Under the pieces are notes generated by a model that was given only the letters and a program-made list of their open reading frames with translations, had not been told where the DNA came from and made no database searches. A DNA stretch of 64,000 nt from Porphyrobacter sp. AAP60 (GTDB taxonomy: Bacteria > Pseudomonadota > Alphaproteobacteria > Sphingomonadales > Sphingomonadaceae): assembly GCF_001296025.1 (NCBI RefSeq), contig NZ_LJHV01000008.1, positions 372,001-436,000 of the forward strand, read 5' to 3'. The number at the start of each line of letters is the position of its first letter. Position 1 is the first letter of the stretch. The translations under genes were made by a program, and so were the position numbers. This document shows positions 1 to 8,659 of this stretch, piece after piece.

Positions 1-871
1 ACGTGGGCTTCCCATAGCCCACATTCGCCAACGCGCCCTGCGTTGCCGGAGCTTCGACGAAGCCCAGCACCGCGCGGGCAACATCCTCGACATGAACAAA
101 GTCGCGCGTTTCCTCGCCGTCCTCGAACACCGGCAACGACAGCCCGAGACGCAGGCGGGTGGAAAAGATCGAGAGAATGCCGGTGTAGGGATTCTGCAGC
201 GACTGCCCCTCGCCATAGACATTCTGGAAGCGCAGCACCGCATGGGACAGACCCTGCGAGGTGGCTGCGATGCGGATCATCTCTTCCTGCGCCAGCTTGG
301 TGGCGGCGTAAATGGATGCCGGCGACAGCTTGTCATCCTCGCGCGTAGCGGTTTCCACTACGTCCGCTCCGCAATCAGGGCATTTCGGCGTCCAGTCATG
401 CGCGGCGAGCTGCGCGGGTAGCCGCGCTCCGGGATAGCACCGCTTCCCCGCCGGATCGCACGCGTTGCACAGGTAAGCACCTTCGCCATAAACGGATCGG
501 CTGGATGCCAGCACGATATTGCGCACATCTGTTTGCGCATTGGCCAGGATATCCAGCAGCGTGGCTGTGCCCTGCACATTGACCCGGTAATACCTGTCGA
601 TCTCGTACATCGACTGGCCGGTTCCGGTCTCGGCGGCGAGATGCACCACCGTGTCGACACCACGCAGCGCGCCTTCCATGTCCTCGCGCACTGTCACATC
701 GCCCAGCACAAATTCCACACCGGGCGGCGGCGTGAAAGCGGGGTTCTCGCCGTGGATCTGCGGAGAGAGGTTGTCCAGCAGTCGCACCGAATGGCCCGCA
801 GCGGCGGCGAGCCGGGTGAGATGCGTGCCGATAAAGCCGGCCCCGCCGGTGATCAGGATAGTCTTGGACAT
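1..871 (-). CDS. NAD-dependent sugar-nucleotide epimerase/dehydratase, partial
   Basis: Extended SDR enzyme expected to epimerise or dehydrate a nucleotide sugar in the cytoplasm for the neighbouring glycan genes. It starts at an ATG at 871 and runs off the left edge, so the C-terminus is missing; about 290 codons are visible. Seen directly: an N-terminal dinucleotide motif TGGAGFIG and the catalytic YAATK (Tyr188, Lys192). Tyr188 sits about 35-45 residues later than in ordinary epimerases. The extra length is a cysteine-rich insert with CNAC (Cys135, Cys138), Cys145 and CPDC (Cys164, Cys167), which looks like a zinc ribbon. It is the last visible gene of the minus-strand run, 48 bases after the WcbI-GSCFA gene. 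The exact sugar substrate cannot be told from sequence. Confidence 0.85.
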   Translation of the reverse strand, partial: MSKTILITGGAGFIGTHLTRLAAAAGHSVRLLDNLSPQIHGENPAFTPPPGVEFVLGDVTVREDMEGALRGVDTVVHLAAETGTGQSMYEIDRYYRVNVQGTATLLDILANAQTDVRNIVLASSRSVYGEGAYLCNACDPAGKRCYPGARLPAQLAAHDWTPKCPDCGADVVETATREDDKLSPASIYAATKLAQEEMIRIAATSQGLSHAVLRFQNVYGEGQSLQNPYTGILSIFSTRLRLGLSLPVFEDGEETRDFVHVEDVARAVLGFVEAPATQGALANVGYGKPT

Positions 872-919
872 GCAAAATATGCTTTCAATTTTCTGCTTGG
901 GTTTGGCTGTGGGGTGCCT

Positions 920-2839
920 TCACGGATCGAGGCTTTCCTCTTCGCAGACGACTTTCTGTTCCTCGTCCAGCTCGGCCGAGTGATCAGCCGTTCCAGCATC
1001 GAAGTTAAGCTGCGAATAGTGTTTCAGAAACACGCTCATGACATGGGCGACCCCCTCGGACTTGACCGAGCGCGCGTCCGCAGGATCGAAGTAGCTCGCT
1101 TCGAAATAGGGGTTGGCCACGATTTCGAAACTGGGGAAGTAAAAGACGGACGGATCGTTTCTGCAGACCTCGTCCGCAACACTGCGCAGGATTGCCTTGC
1201 TCGCGGTGGTCGAGACAAGCACGTGACGGTTCTCGAAGGTGGCGACTAACGGCACCGGTGATACGGTGAGCAGCACTTTCACGCCCGGGTTCACGCCGCG
1301 AAGCTGCGTCAGAAACGCATTCAGATCCTCGAGCACTTCGCTGTGGGTGAAGTTTACCGGCTCATAAGACCCGGCATCAACCTCGGGGGAAACCGCCATC
1401 GGGCACAGCGGGAATACCGCCCCATCGACAGTCGAATGCCAAGCCTCGGTCAAGCCGAGCGTGAACACCAGCACATCCACCTCGGCAAAAAGTTTTCGCA
1501 CTGCTGCCAGGTGCTCCTGCCGTGATGCCGCGACCAGCTCAGGACTGGCGAACCCGTCCGGTTCGATCTCTGGCCGGAAGGGATCGACATAGCGCCCGTC
1601 CGGCCGGCGCCAGGTGTGATCCTCCGGCATCAAGCTCCCTTGGGCGCGTTCGAACAGCTGGCGCAGTTGGCGTGTGGTATAGACGTTGCCGTAACGCGCG
1701 GAATAGACACCATAGTTCCGGCGGGTGCGCTCGGCCGGATCGAGGCCATCGCCGCCTTCGGTGACGAGGTAATCATGACCGGAAGCCGCAAGCCGGCGGG
1801 CAATGTGCTGCGCAAAACAGCTTCCCGCGGTGCCGATCCGCGTGTCCGGCCCGATACGGAACCCCGGCTCGGCCACAGGGTCCAGAGCACCGTGGCCGGG
1901 TGCCAGTACCCCCCGCCGCCAGAACTGGTGATCGGGGAAAGAACGATAGGGGTTGTGGGATGGTCCGGTTCCGGCTGGCTTGCCTTCAAGCCCCAGCAGA
2001 CCTTCTTCCGACAGCCGCGGATGACAGGTGCGGTCGAGCGCGATCTGGCGATAGGCGGCAAATGATCTGGCAATGAATTCATCCAAACCGAAGGTGCTTT
2101 CAGGCCTGGGCTTGAACTGGAACACATATTCGCCGCCAGCGACGCCGAAATGTTCGGCAATCTCGGGATAGACAGGCCAGACGATATTGCTCGCCAGCTC
2201 GTCCGGCATGAGGTTTTCAGGATAGCGAACCTCCGGTACGATACCCACCTTTGCAAGCAGCAGCCTGGCAAGCATGGCCATCACAGGCAGCTTGGGATGC
2301 AGCGTGCTGTGCATGAAGCACCCACCGGCCAGCAGGGGTGCAAGTTCACGTTCGTCCCACAGGCCGAGTTTCTCGAATTGCTTGCGCATGTGAGCATCGG
2401 ATCCGGCGCGCGCGCGAAAATAGCCAAGCCGCTCGAAAACATCGTGACAAAACAGTGCTGCGGTTTGCGCTTCGTCGTAGCCGGAGAGAAAGCCGTGCAG
2501 GATCAGAGCGGAGTGATTGGACCCCATCGGTCCTTGCACCAGCACCTTGTCGACCTTGGGGCGTATCAGGTCGGGCTGGAAGCCTGCATGGACAATTGCC
2601 GGAAAATCCAGCGTATCGTGCCTTTGTCGCAGCCCCGCAATGGCATCGGCGAAGGACATCCCCGGATTCCCGACGAGCACCAGCCGCCGTTCCGGACCGC
2701 CTGTCTGCGACAACGGATCGACTTTGTCATTGTACCGCACGAAATCTATCGCGACACCCGGCAACATTCGGCGGAGGCAAGCGGCAAGCTGATCGCCCTG
2801 GCAGTTGCCAAAGACCGTGATCGCTTCGTATTTCTGCAT
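920..2839 (-). CDS. WcbI-GSCFA two-domain protein (putative glycan acyl-modifying enzyme)
   Basis: A 639-aa fusion. The N-terminal half (about residues 3-290) has the WcbI-type FGNCQ motif (residues 10-14); WcbI is a capsule-biosynthesis protein. The C-terminal half (about 300-620) has the hallmark GSCFA (339-343) followed by conserved blocks shared with the gene at 14973. GSCFA proteins are SGNH-hydrolase relatives, so an acyl transferase or esterase role on a polysaccharide is plausible but inferred. I chose ATG 2839 because a GGGAGGGG Shine-Dalgarno lies 8 bases upstream; a GTG at 2860 overlapping the preceding stop would add 7 residues. It lies 17 bases after the TPR glycosyltransferase and is probably cotranscribed. 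No signal peptide is visible. Confidence 0.8.
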   Translation of the reverse strand: MQKYEAITVFGNCQGDQLAACLRRMLPGVAIDFVRYNDKVDPLSQTGGPERRLVLVGNPGMSFADAIAGLRQRHDTLDFPAIVHAGFQPDLIRPKVDKVLVQGPMGSNHSALILHGFLSGYDEAQTAALFCHDVFERLGYFRARAGSDAHMRKQFEKLGLWDERELAPLLAGGCFMHSTLHPKLPVMAMLARLLLAKVGIVPEVRYPENLMPDELASNIVWPVYPEIAEHFGVAGGEYVFQFKPRPESTFGLDEFIARSFAAYRQIALDRTCHPRLSEEGLLGLEGKPAGTGPSHNPYRSFPDHQFWRRGVLAPGHGALDPVAEPGFRIGPDTRIGTAGSCFAQHIARRLAASGHDYLVTEGGDGLDPAERTRRNYGVYSARYGNVYTTRQLRQLFERAQGSLMPEDHTWRRPDGRYVDPFRPEIEPDGFASPELVAASRQEHLAAVRKLFAEVDVLVFTLGLTEAWHSTVDGAVFPLCPMAVSPEVDAGSYEPVNFTHSEVLEDLNAFLTQLRGVNPGVKVLLTVSPVPLVATFENRHVLVSTTASKAILRSVADEVCRNDPSVFYFPSFEIVANPYFEASYFDPADARSVKSEGVAHVMSVFLKHYSQLNFDAGTADHSAELDEEQKVVCEEESLDP

Positions 2840-2856
2840 CGCCACGACCCCTCCCG

Positions 2857-5800
2857 TCACACCGATGCGAGCTTCGTCTTGGTGAAGGTCTCGAAGTAGC
2901 GGTTGTATTCCTGCAGGTAGCGCTCGTTTTTCAGGCGGCGCTTGCCCTTGCCGGTCCAGACTAACGAATCGGCCGCAAAATCCCAGTCGAGCAGGGCCGT
3001 CGGCAGTTGCTTGACCTTGAGCTTGAGGCTCGGGTCCGACGGCGCCGCCTTCAACGCGTAACTCAGCGCGATCTGATCAAGAAACCATGCCACATGGCCG
3101 GTGTGGATCGCATCGAGGATGTAGCTTGCGGTGCGGTCCATGAAGTCGCGCGCGGATTCGCTGTCAGCCAGCATGATACCGCAGGCCGCCAATGCGAGGT
3201 GCGGTTCGATCGAGAAGCGATTGCGGATCAGGACATCGGCCTTCCACATCAGCGACCGGCAGACATTCAGGTCGCCGCGCACGATATTGTCCACGTCCAT
3301 AACGAAGTATGTTCCGGGTGCAGCCCGCATCATCTCGGCCAGCCGCACGAAGCGGATCGAAGCGAAATAGGTTTTGCGTTGCTCGCTGTCGAACTTGCCG
3401 AGGCGAGGCTTCTCGATCCCGTGGCTGACGCGGTCCGGCCCCAGCAGTTTCTCGGCCGCCGCCAGACATTCGAGCGCGGCCTCGGCGGGATCGACGAGAT
3501 GCACGTGGAGATTCGTATCAGGCGAATTCTTGGCGAGCGAGGCCGCGATGGTTCCCAAGTAAAGCAGGCAATAGCGGGTATCCATGCAGACGAACACAGT
3601 GACCCGATCCGCGGCATCCTTCGGCAAGGTGACTTCTGTTGTCTCGAACAGCCAGGGCTTGCGCGGAGCCTTGTCCTTGTCGAACTGGGCGAGCCAGAAG
3701 GTCCCGAGGGGATCGGGGCCATACTTGCGCGCCTGATCGATCGCCTTCGCGCCCCATTCGCTGAGGCCCGATCGGCCGATCGCGACACCGAGCGCTGAAA
3801 TCAGCGCGGGTCTGGCCTCCATTTGAAGAGCCTGGGTCAATACCAGGCGGGCCTTGTCGAATTCGCCCCGCTCGGAATAGGCATTGGCGATTGTGAGCGC
3901 GGCATCGTGGTTCGCCGGGTCGCGCTCAAGCAAGGGTTTAAGCCGCTCGATCACCTTCACCATCTTGTCCTGGCAAGTCAGGATCTGCGCTTCCAGAACG
4001 ACGATGTCGGGCCGGGTTTCGAACAGCGCCGGATCCTTGGCGACCAGTTCGTGCAAAAGCGATTCCGCCTGTTCCAGCTCATAGCATTCCAGCATGACCT
4101 GGGCCATGCGGACCGTCAGCTCGACCGGGTCGCCACCCGCCGCAATCGCCGCCCGGTAGGCAGACAGCGCCGGATCGAACCGGCCGCTGCGAAACTGCGA
4201 ATCCCCGACTACGGTCAGAAGTTCGGCATTGCGCGGATGGCGGGCATGGATTTCGGCGATCAAATCGGTGATTTGACGATAGTCGTAGTCCGCCATCGCC
4301 AATTCGAGAGCGTTGCGGAAGAAGTTGACCGAAGGATCGGAGGCTCCCGATTGCTGCGCCTGAACCAGCGGATCTCCAATGGTCTCGGGCAGGGGAATGC
4401 CCAGTATCATGCACCCGAGGTACTCGCCGGCGTTCGCCAGGACCCGGCTCCAGTCGCCGCGCTCGCTGGGTGCCTGACGCAGGATCCGGGAATGCGGATA
4501 CCACACGCAGGTCTCGCCCTCTGCAAGCCAGTGCGCAAAGGGCGAAGAAGGGACAAGGACGAAGTTGGGAATGCCAAGCCCGCCGGCAATGTGGGCAGTG
4601 GTGTGGCCGATGCAGACTACGACGTCCATTGCCGCAACGAGATCGCACATGCCCGCAAGATCATCGGTCCGGTCGATGCCCTGTACTTCCAGCACTTGGA
4701 CCCCTGTGGCGTCGGTGGCCTGCGCAAGAGCCGCGGCGTGATCGCCATATTGCAGGTTGACGAGCGCCACTTCCGGAATGTCGAGGGCATCGAGCAAGGC
4801 TGGGAGCGGCACCGACTTCTCGTCGCCCACAAAGGGGTTGCTGGATGTCCAGGAAATCCCGACCAGCAAGCGCTTGCCCCCGCTCGCTTCGTCGAGCTGC
4901 GCGCGCAACTTCGCGGAGCGCTCGGCATCGTGGCTCAGAAACGGCTTGGATGAGACATAATCCGTCCGGGTGCGACGGAAGAAACGCACCAGGCTGCCGA
5001 TCGGCATGTGGCATGCCACCTGCTCCATCCAGTCCCCGCGCTGCGCGTCCGGCGGGACCTGCTCGACCACCTCGATCTGCGGAAAGGCGGCGGCCATGAC
5101 AGGTACCAGCCGGGCTTCGACCTCGAGCACCACATCGAGGCCGAGCGCCAGGACATCAGGGATGATGGAGGCATGCAACAGGTTCTGGCCGACGCCGAAA
5201 TTCACCTCCGCCCAGATCAGCAGCTTTCCGCCCGGCTGCAGTTCGCCGCGCCACAGCGGCAGTCCTTCAGGGACGTTGTTGAGCCGTGCGAAAGTGGGTG
5301 TGAGCATGCGCCCCTTGTCCTGATCCGCAGCCTCGGCAAATTCGCCCGACAGCATCAGCGCCGTAGCGATCCGCTTGCGCACCAGCGGGGCCTTGGGGTC
5401 GCGCTTAAGCGCCTTGCGATAGAGTTCGATAGCCTCCTCGTAGCGCGACAGCCGAACGAGAACATCAGCCTTGATCTGCATCAGCCGGGTGTTGGTCGGT
5501 TGCCAGTCAAGCGCAAGGTCCGCCTCCAGCAGCGCCGCCTCGGGCTTCGAGAGGTTGAGGTTGAGCCACGCGATCGTTCCGGACAGGTCGGCGTAGTTCG
5601 GACTGCCCTCCTCGAGTACGCGCCGCAGGCGATGGGCCTCAATGAGCGCGCTCTCCCAGTCCTCCTCTCCGATGATCGCCTTGATCCGCCCGTTGCGGGC
5701 ATCGAAGGCGGCCGGATCGAGCCGGATGGCCTTCTCGAACAGCGCGTCGGCTTCGGCATACCGGGCCAGCTTGAGCAGCACCTTGCCGGCAAGGGATAGC

Positions 5801-6381
5801 AGGCTATAAGTCTCGGGCATTCCGGACATTGCCTGTTCGGCCATGATCCCGGCCGCCTGCAGATCGTAGTAATCGGCCGCCGTGCGCGCTGCGAGCAGCA
5901 ACAGGTGGTGATCCGCAAACAGGTCACGGCAATAGGTTTTTTGGAAGACGATATGCGCCACGCCCTGTTTCTGGCGCCGGATCAGAGTGGGCGTCCGGTC
6001 TACTTCGGCACGCAGGGTCTCGTTAAGGCAGAGCAGAGTGCCGTCGCCCGCGGCATCGACGTCGAGGATGATTTCACCATCGCCAACGGTCGCACCCTCA
6101 CCGGTGGACAGGGCGAAGCGGATTTGTCGGCCCCATGCCCGCTTGGGCAGTTCCAGACAGAACGGGTGGCGATCAACGTAGCCGTTGCCTGCCAGCAGAA
6201 CCTTTCCGGCGTAGTCCACAAAGACCGACGCGGCGCGCTCGCCATCGATCGCCAGGTGCACCAGATCACCCGCGCGGCCATCGGTAGGGACCGGCATCCA
6301 CCCGCGCACCATCCCGGAGGTTACATAGCGTGACCCCCGCGGATCGATCTTCGCAACAACACCGCCGATGCCGGGCATCAT
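2857..6381 (-). CDS. Large TPR protein with GT9/GT41-like and GT8-like domains
   Basis: A 1174-aa protein with, in order: a beta-rich N-terminal segment (about 1-120), TPR repeats (about 185-355), a glycosyltransferase-like domain (about 380-670) ending in the GHTTAHIAGGLGIP block (592-605) typical of TPR-linked GT-B enzymes, more TPRs (about 700-880), and a C-terminal nucleotide-diphospho-sugar transferase-like domain (about 925-1150) with a DVD metal-binding motif at 1029-1031. The fusion suggests two sugar additions organised on a protein scaffold, in the cytoplasm or at the inner membrane. The start is ATG 6381 with AGGGAG 9 bases upstream. It follows the 751-aa gene after 22 bases. Acceptor and donor are unknown; the domain boundaries are my estimates. 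Confidence 0.75.
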   Translation of the reverse strand: MMPGIGGVVAKIDPRGSRYVTSGMVRGWMPVPTDGRAGDLVHLAIDGERAASVFVDYAGKVLLAGNGYVDRHPFCLELPKRAWGRQIRFALSTGEGATVGDGEIILDVDAAGDGTLLCLNETLRAEVDRTPTLIRRQKQGVAHIVFQKTYCRDLFADHHLLLLAARTAADYYDLQAAGIMAEQAMSGMPETYSLLSLAGKVLLKLARYAEADALFEKAIRLDPAAFDARNGRIKAIIGEEDWESALIEAHRLRRVLEEGSPNYADLSGTIAWLNLNLSKPEAALLEADLALDWQPTNTRLMQIKADVLVRLSRYEEAIELYRKALKRDPKAPLVRKRIATALMLSGEFAEAADQDKGRMLTPTFARLNNVPEGLPLWRGELQPGGKLLIWAEVNFGVGQNLLHASIIPDVLALGLDVVLEVEARLVPVMAAAFPQIEVVEQVPPDAQRGDWMEQVACHMPIGSLVRFFRRTRTDYVSSKPFLSHDAERSAKLRAQLDEASGGKRLLVGISWTSSNPFVGDEKSVPLPALLDALDIPEVALVNLQYGDHAAALAQATDATGVQVLEVQGIDRTDDLAGMCDLVAAMDVVVCIGHTTAHIAGGLGIPNFVLVPSSPFAHWLAEGETCVWYPHSRILRQAPSERGDWSRVLANAGEYLGCMILGIPLPETIGDPLVQAQQSGASDPSVNFFRNALELAMADYDYRQITDLIAEIHARHPRNAELLTVVGDSQFRSGRFDPALSAYRAAIAAGGDPVELTVRMAQVMLECYELEQAESLLHELVAKDPALFETRPDIVVLEAQILTCQDKMVKVIERLKPLLERDPANHDAALTIANAYSERGEFDKARLVLTQALQMEARPALISALGVAIGRSGLSEWGAKAIDQARKYGPDPLGTFWLAQFDKDKAPRKPWLFETTEVTLPKDAADRVTVFVCMDTRYCLLYLGTIAASLAKNSPDTNLHVHLVDPAEAALECLAAAEKLLGPDRVSHGIEKPRLGKFDSEQRKTYFASIRFVRLAEMMRAAPGTYFVMDVDNIVRGDLNVCRSLMWKADVLIRNRFSIEPHLALAACGIMLADSESARDFMDRTASYILDAIHTGHVAWFLDQIALSYALKAAPSDPSLKLKVKQLPTALLDWDFAADSLVWTGKGKRRLKNERYLQEYNRYFETFTKTKLASV

Positions 6382-6403
6382 CGTGGGCTACTCCCTGACC
6401 GCT

Positions 6404-8659
6404 TCATGCTGCTACCACACGCTGCGTCCGCACGGCATCGGTTGCTGCCGCTTCGAAAACGTCCAGTACCTGCGCGGTCAGACGCTCGAGGCTGTATCGC
6501 TCCCGCAGCTTGTGCTGTGCGGCCGAGACCTGCGCGAAACGCCGATCCGGGTCGCTCGCGAGCAGATTGATGGCGGCCGCCCAGTCGTCCATCGTCTCGA
6601 CCAGGATGCCGCATCCATCGGCGCAGGCGGAATCATAGGCCGTGCCGCGACTGGCAATCACAGCCGCCCCGATCGAGGTGTAATCCACCCACTTCGTATC
6701 GGCCTTCACCAGGTTGAACGGGGTCTTCAACAGAGGGCAGAGGCCGATATCCCACCGCAATTCGCGAAATTTTGCCACAAAGGCATCGTAATCCCCGATC
6801 GGCGGCGTGGCCTGCACCCGGTCGCCAAAACCCTCCAGCTCGGGCGGTAACTGCATCGAGCCGAACAGTTCGAACCGCAGACGCGGGTGGCGTTCAAGCG
6901 CGGCGGCGATGACGGGGGCGAGCAGTGTCAACTCGGGCGTCTTGTCATTGCCCATAAAGCCGAGAATCCGGGCTTCGCGTTGTTCGGCGGGCGCGATGAT
7001 CTCGCCCGAGCAGTAGATGTCGCCGGCAAACATATCGCGCGTGATGCCCAGTTCGCCGAACCGTTCGCGCAGCCGCCGGGTCGAACAGTAGACGACGTCG
7101 GCTGTGTCGATCAGGTGACGTATCGCCGCAGTGCGCTCTGACCGGTTATGTTCGAGGAACTTCTTCTCGCCGAGTTCGCGCGGGACGTTGAGAAGGTCGT
7201 CGTCGATGTGGAATACCACCGGCACGCCGGCCTCCCGCAGCATACCCGCCATGGTCTCCGCTTCCGGACCGCTATAGCGGCAGAAGACGGCAAGGTCGGG
7301 GCGCGCCGCCGCGATCCGCTGGCGGACGAAGGCGGACGTGGCATCCGGATCACCCGGCGATACGGAACGCGCCTTCAGGATGTCCTTTTCGGTGATGGTG
7401 AACAGGCGGGCCGCACCCGCGCGCTCCAACGCCGCAAGGGGCTTGATGAAACTGATATGCAGCGTGGGTATGATCCCGTTCGCTACCAGCAACACGCGCC
7501 GCGTGCCGCCATCGGGCCGCGCAAGCCGCGGCTCGGCAAAGTCATTTGAGCGGGCAAGCATGGCGTCCACCATGCCGAGGAGACGTTTCCTCACGACCTG
7601 TGGATCGGCATCGAGGCCGGTGCGGCGCAGAAAGCGCCGCTGCCGTTCGAGGAAAGGTGCGGGGTCGATGCTGGCTGCTTCGGCGAAGGCATCCCACTCC
7701 GCCACCGTGCCGACCTGCGCAAGTTCCGCATAGGCGGTGGTATCGAGCACGGCATCCTCATCGCGCCATACCGCCGTGGGGATGCCGGCCAGAACCATGT
7801 CGATGAGCACGGACGAAGGGGCGGAAATCCCGAACAGAAAACGCTCCAGATCGGTCTTGAACATCGGCTTGTTTGCCAAAACCACGTTCTGCGGCAACTC
7901 GATCTGGTTCTTCACGATGAACTGCCCGCCGGGATGCGGCCGCACCGCAACCTTGCGGCCGCGCCGGGCCTGATCGGCCGCAAAGGTCAGTAGCGTCTCA
8001 AGGTATGTTTGCTGGAAATTGCGCGTGGCCCGCATCCGGACGGAGTGCAGATTCTCACACACCAGCCCCGTATCGCGCGGGGTGCCGCCGGGCTGCCGGT
8101 CGAACAGACGATTGAGCACCAGCGGTGGACCCAGTTCGAGGTACTTGTCCCTTTCGGACACGCACAGGTGGCGCAGCTGCTCCCGCGCAACCCAGCCGCA
8201 CAGCACGTCGGCCGCGAACCTTACCGAACTCCCGTGGCTCAAGGTCTGTTCGCGGTTCTGATCGAAGCCGACGCATTCGTAGCCGTGCTGGACGGTGACC
8301 CTCACGAAGCTGGCAGGGCTCGAAAGGAAAACATGATGATTGACCGCATGAGCCGCAAGGTTGGACTCGCTGGCCGAGAAGATGATGCCGCGGCGCTCCT
8401 GCAGGCGGCGAACCGCACTGAACGGATCTTCGAACCGCGACATGGTCGCCGCTGTCTCCCTGGCAAGTTCGTCCAGCTCTGCACGCCACAGCCATTGCTT
8501 GTCGCGCCCTTCGAACTGCCGGGAGACCAGGAACAGCAAATCGGCATCGTCGCGTTCATGCGCGATGGTGCGGATGATCGGGCGCAGGACATTGACGTCC
8601 TGGATAAGGTCGAAAAGAAATGCGATCACCGGACGCGAGGCTGCGGAAGAATCCCTCAT
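6404..8659 (-). CDS. Two-domain glycosyltransferase (CDP-glycerol transferase-like plus GT1/GT4-like)
   Basis: A 751-aa protein. The N-terminal half (about 1-370) has the features of CDP-glycerol glycerophosphotransferase-like or capsule GT-B proteins: a TVQHGYE block and later a SSVLIDMVLAGIP block. The C-terminal half (about 385-740) resembles a GT-B glycosyltransferase, starting with VLLVANGIIP and containing GFMGNDKTPE and a late nucleotide-binding-type region ending ERYSLERL. This suggests sequential addition of two residues, or one alditol-phosphate and one sugar, to a surface polymer. Its ATG shares a 4-base ATGA overlap with the stop of the upstream 517-aa gene, so translation is probably coupled. 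Donor specificity cannot be assigned. Confidence 0.75.
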   Translation of the reverse strand: MRDSSAASRPVIAFLFDLIQDVNVLRPIIRTIAHERDDADLLFLVSRQFEGRDKQWLWRAELDELARETAATMSRFEDPFSAVRRLQERRGIIFSASESNLAAHAVNHHVFLSSPASFVRVTVQHGYECVGFDQNREQTLSHGSSVRFAADVLCGWVAREQLRHLCVSERDKYLELGPPLVLNRLFDRQPGGTPRDTGLVCENLHSVRMRATRNFQQTYLETLLTFAADQARRGRKVAVRPHPGGQFIVKNQIELPQNVVLANKPMFKTDLERFLFGISAPSSVLIDMVLAGIPTAVWRDEDAVLDTTAYAELAQVGTVAEWDAFAEAASIDPAPFLERQRRFLRRTGLDADPQVVRKRLLGMVDAMLARSNDFAEPRLARPDGGTRRVLLVANGIIPTLHISFIKPLAALERAGAARLFTITEKDILKARSVSPGDPDATSAFVRQRIAAARPDLAVFCRYSGPEAETMAGMLREAGVPVVFHIDDDLLNVPRELGEKKFLEHNRSERTAAIRHLIDTADVVYCSTRRLRERFGELGITRDMFAGDIYCSGEIIAPAEQREARILGFMGNDKTPELTLLAPVIAAALERHPRLRFELFGSMQLPPELEGFGDRVQATPPIGDYDAFVAKFRELRWDIGLCPLLKTPFNLVKADTKWVDYTSIGAAVIASRGTAYDSACADGCGILVETMDDWAAAINLLASDPDRRFAQVSAAQHKLRERYSLERLTAQVLDVFEAAATDAVRTQRVVAA

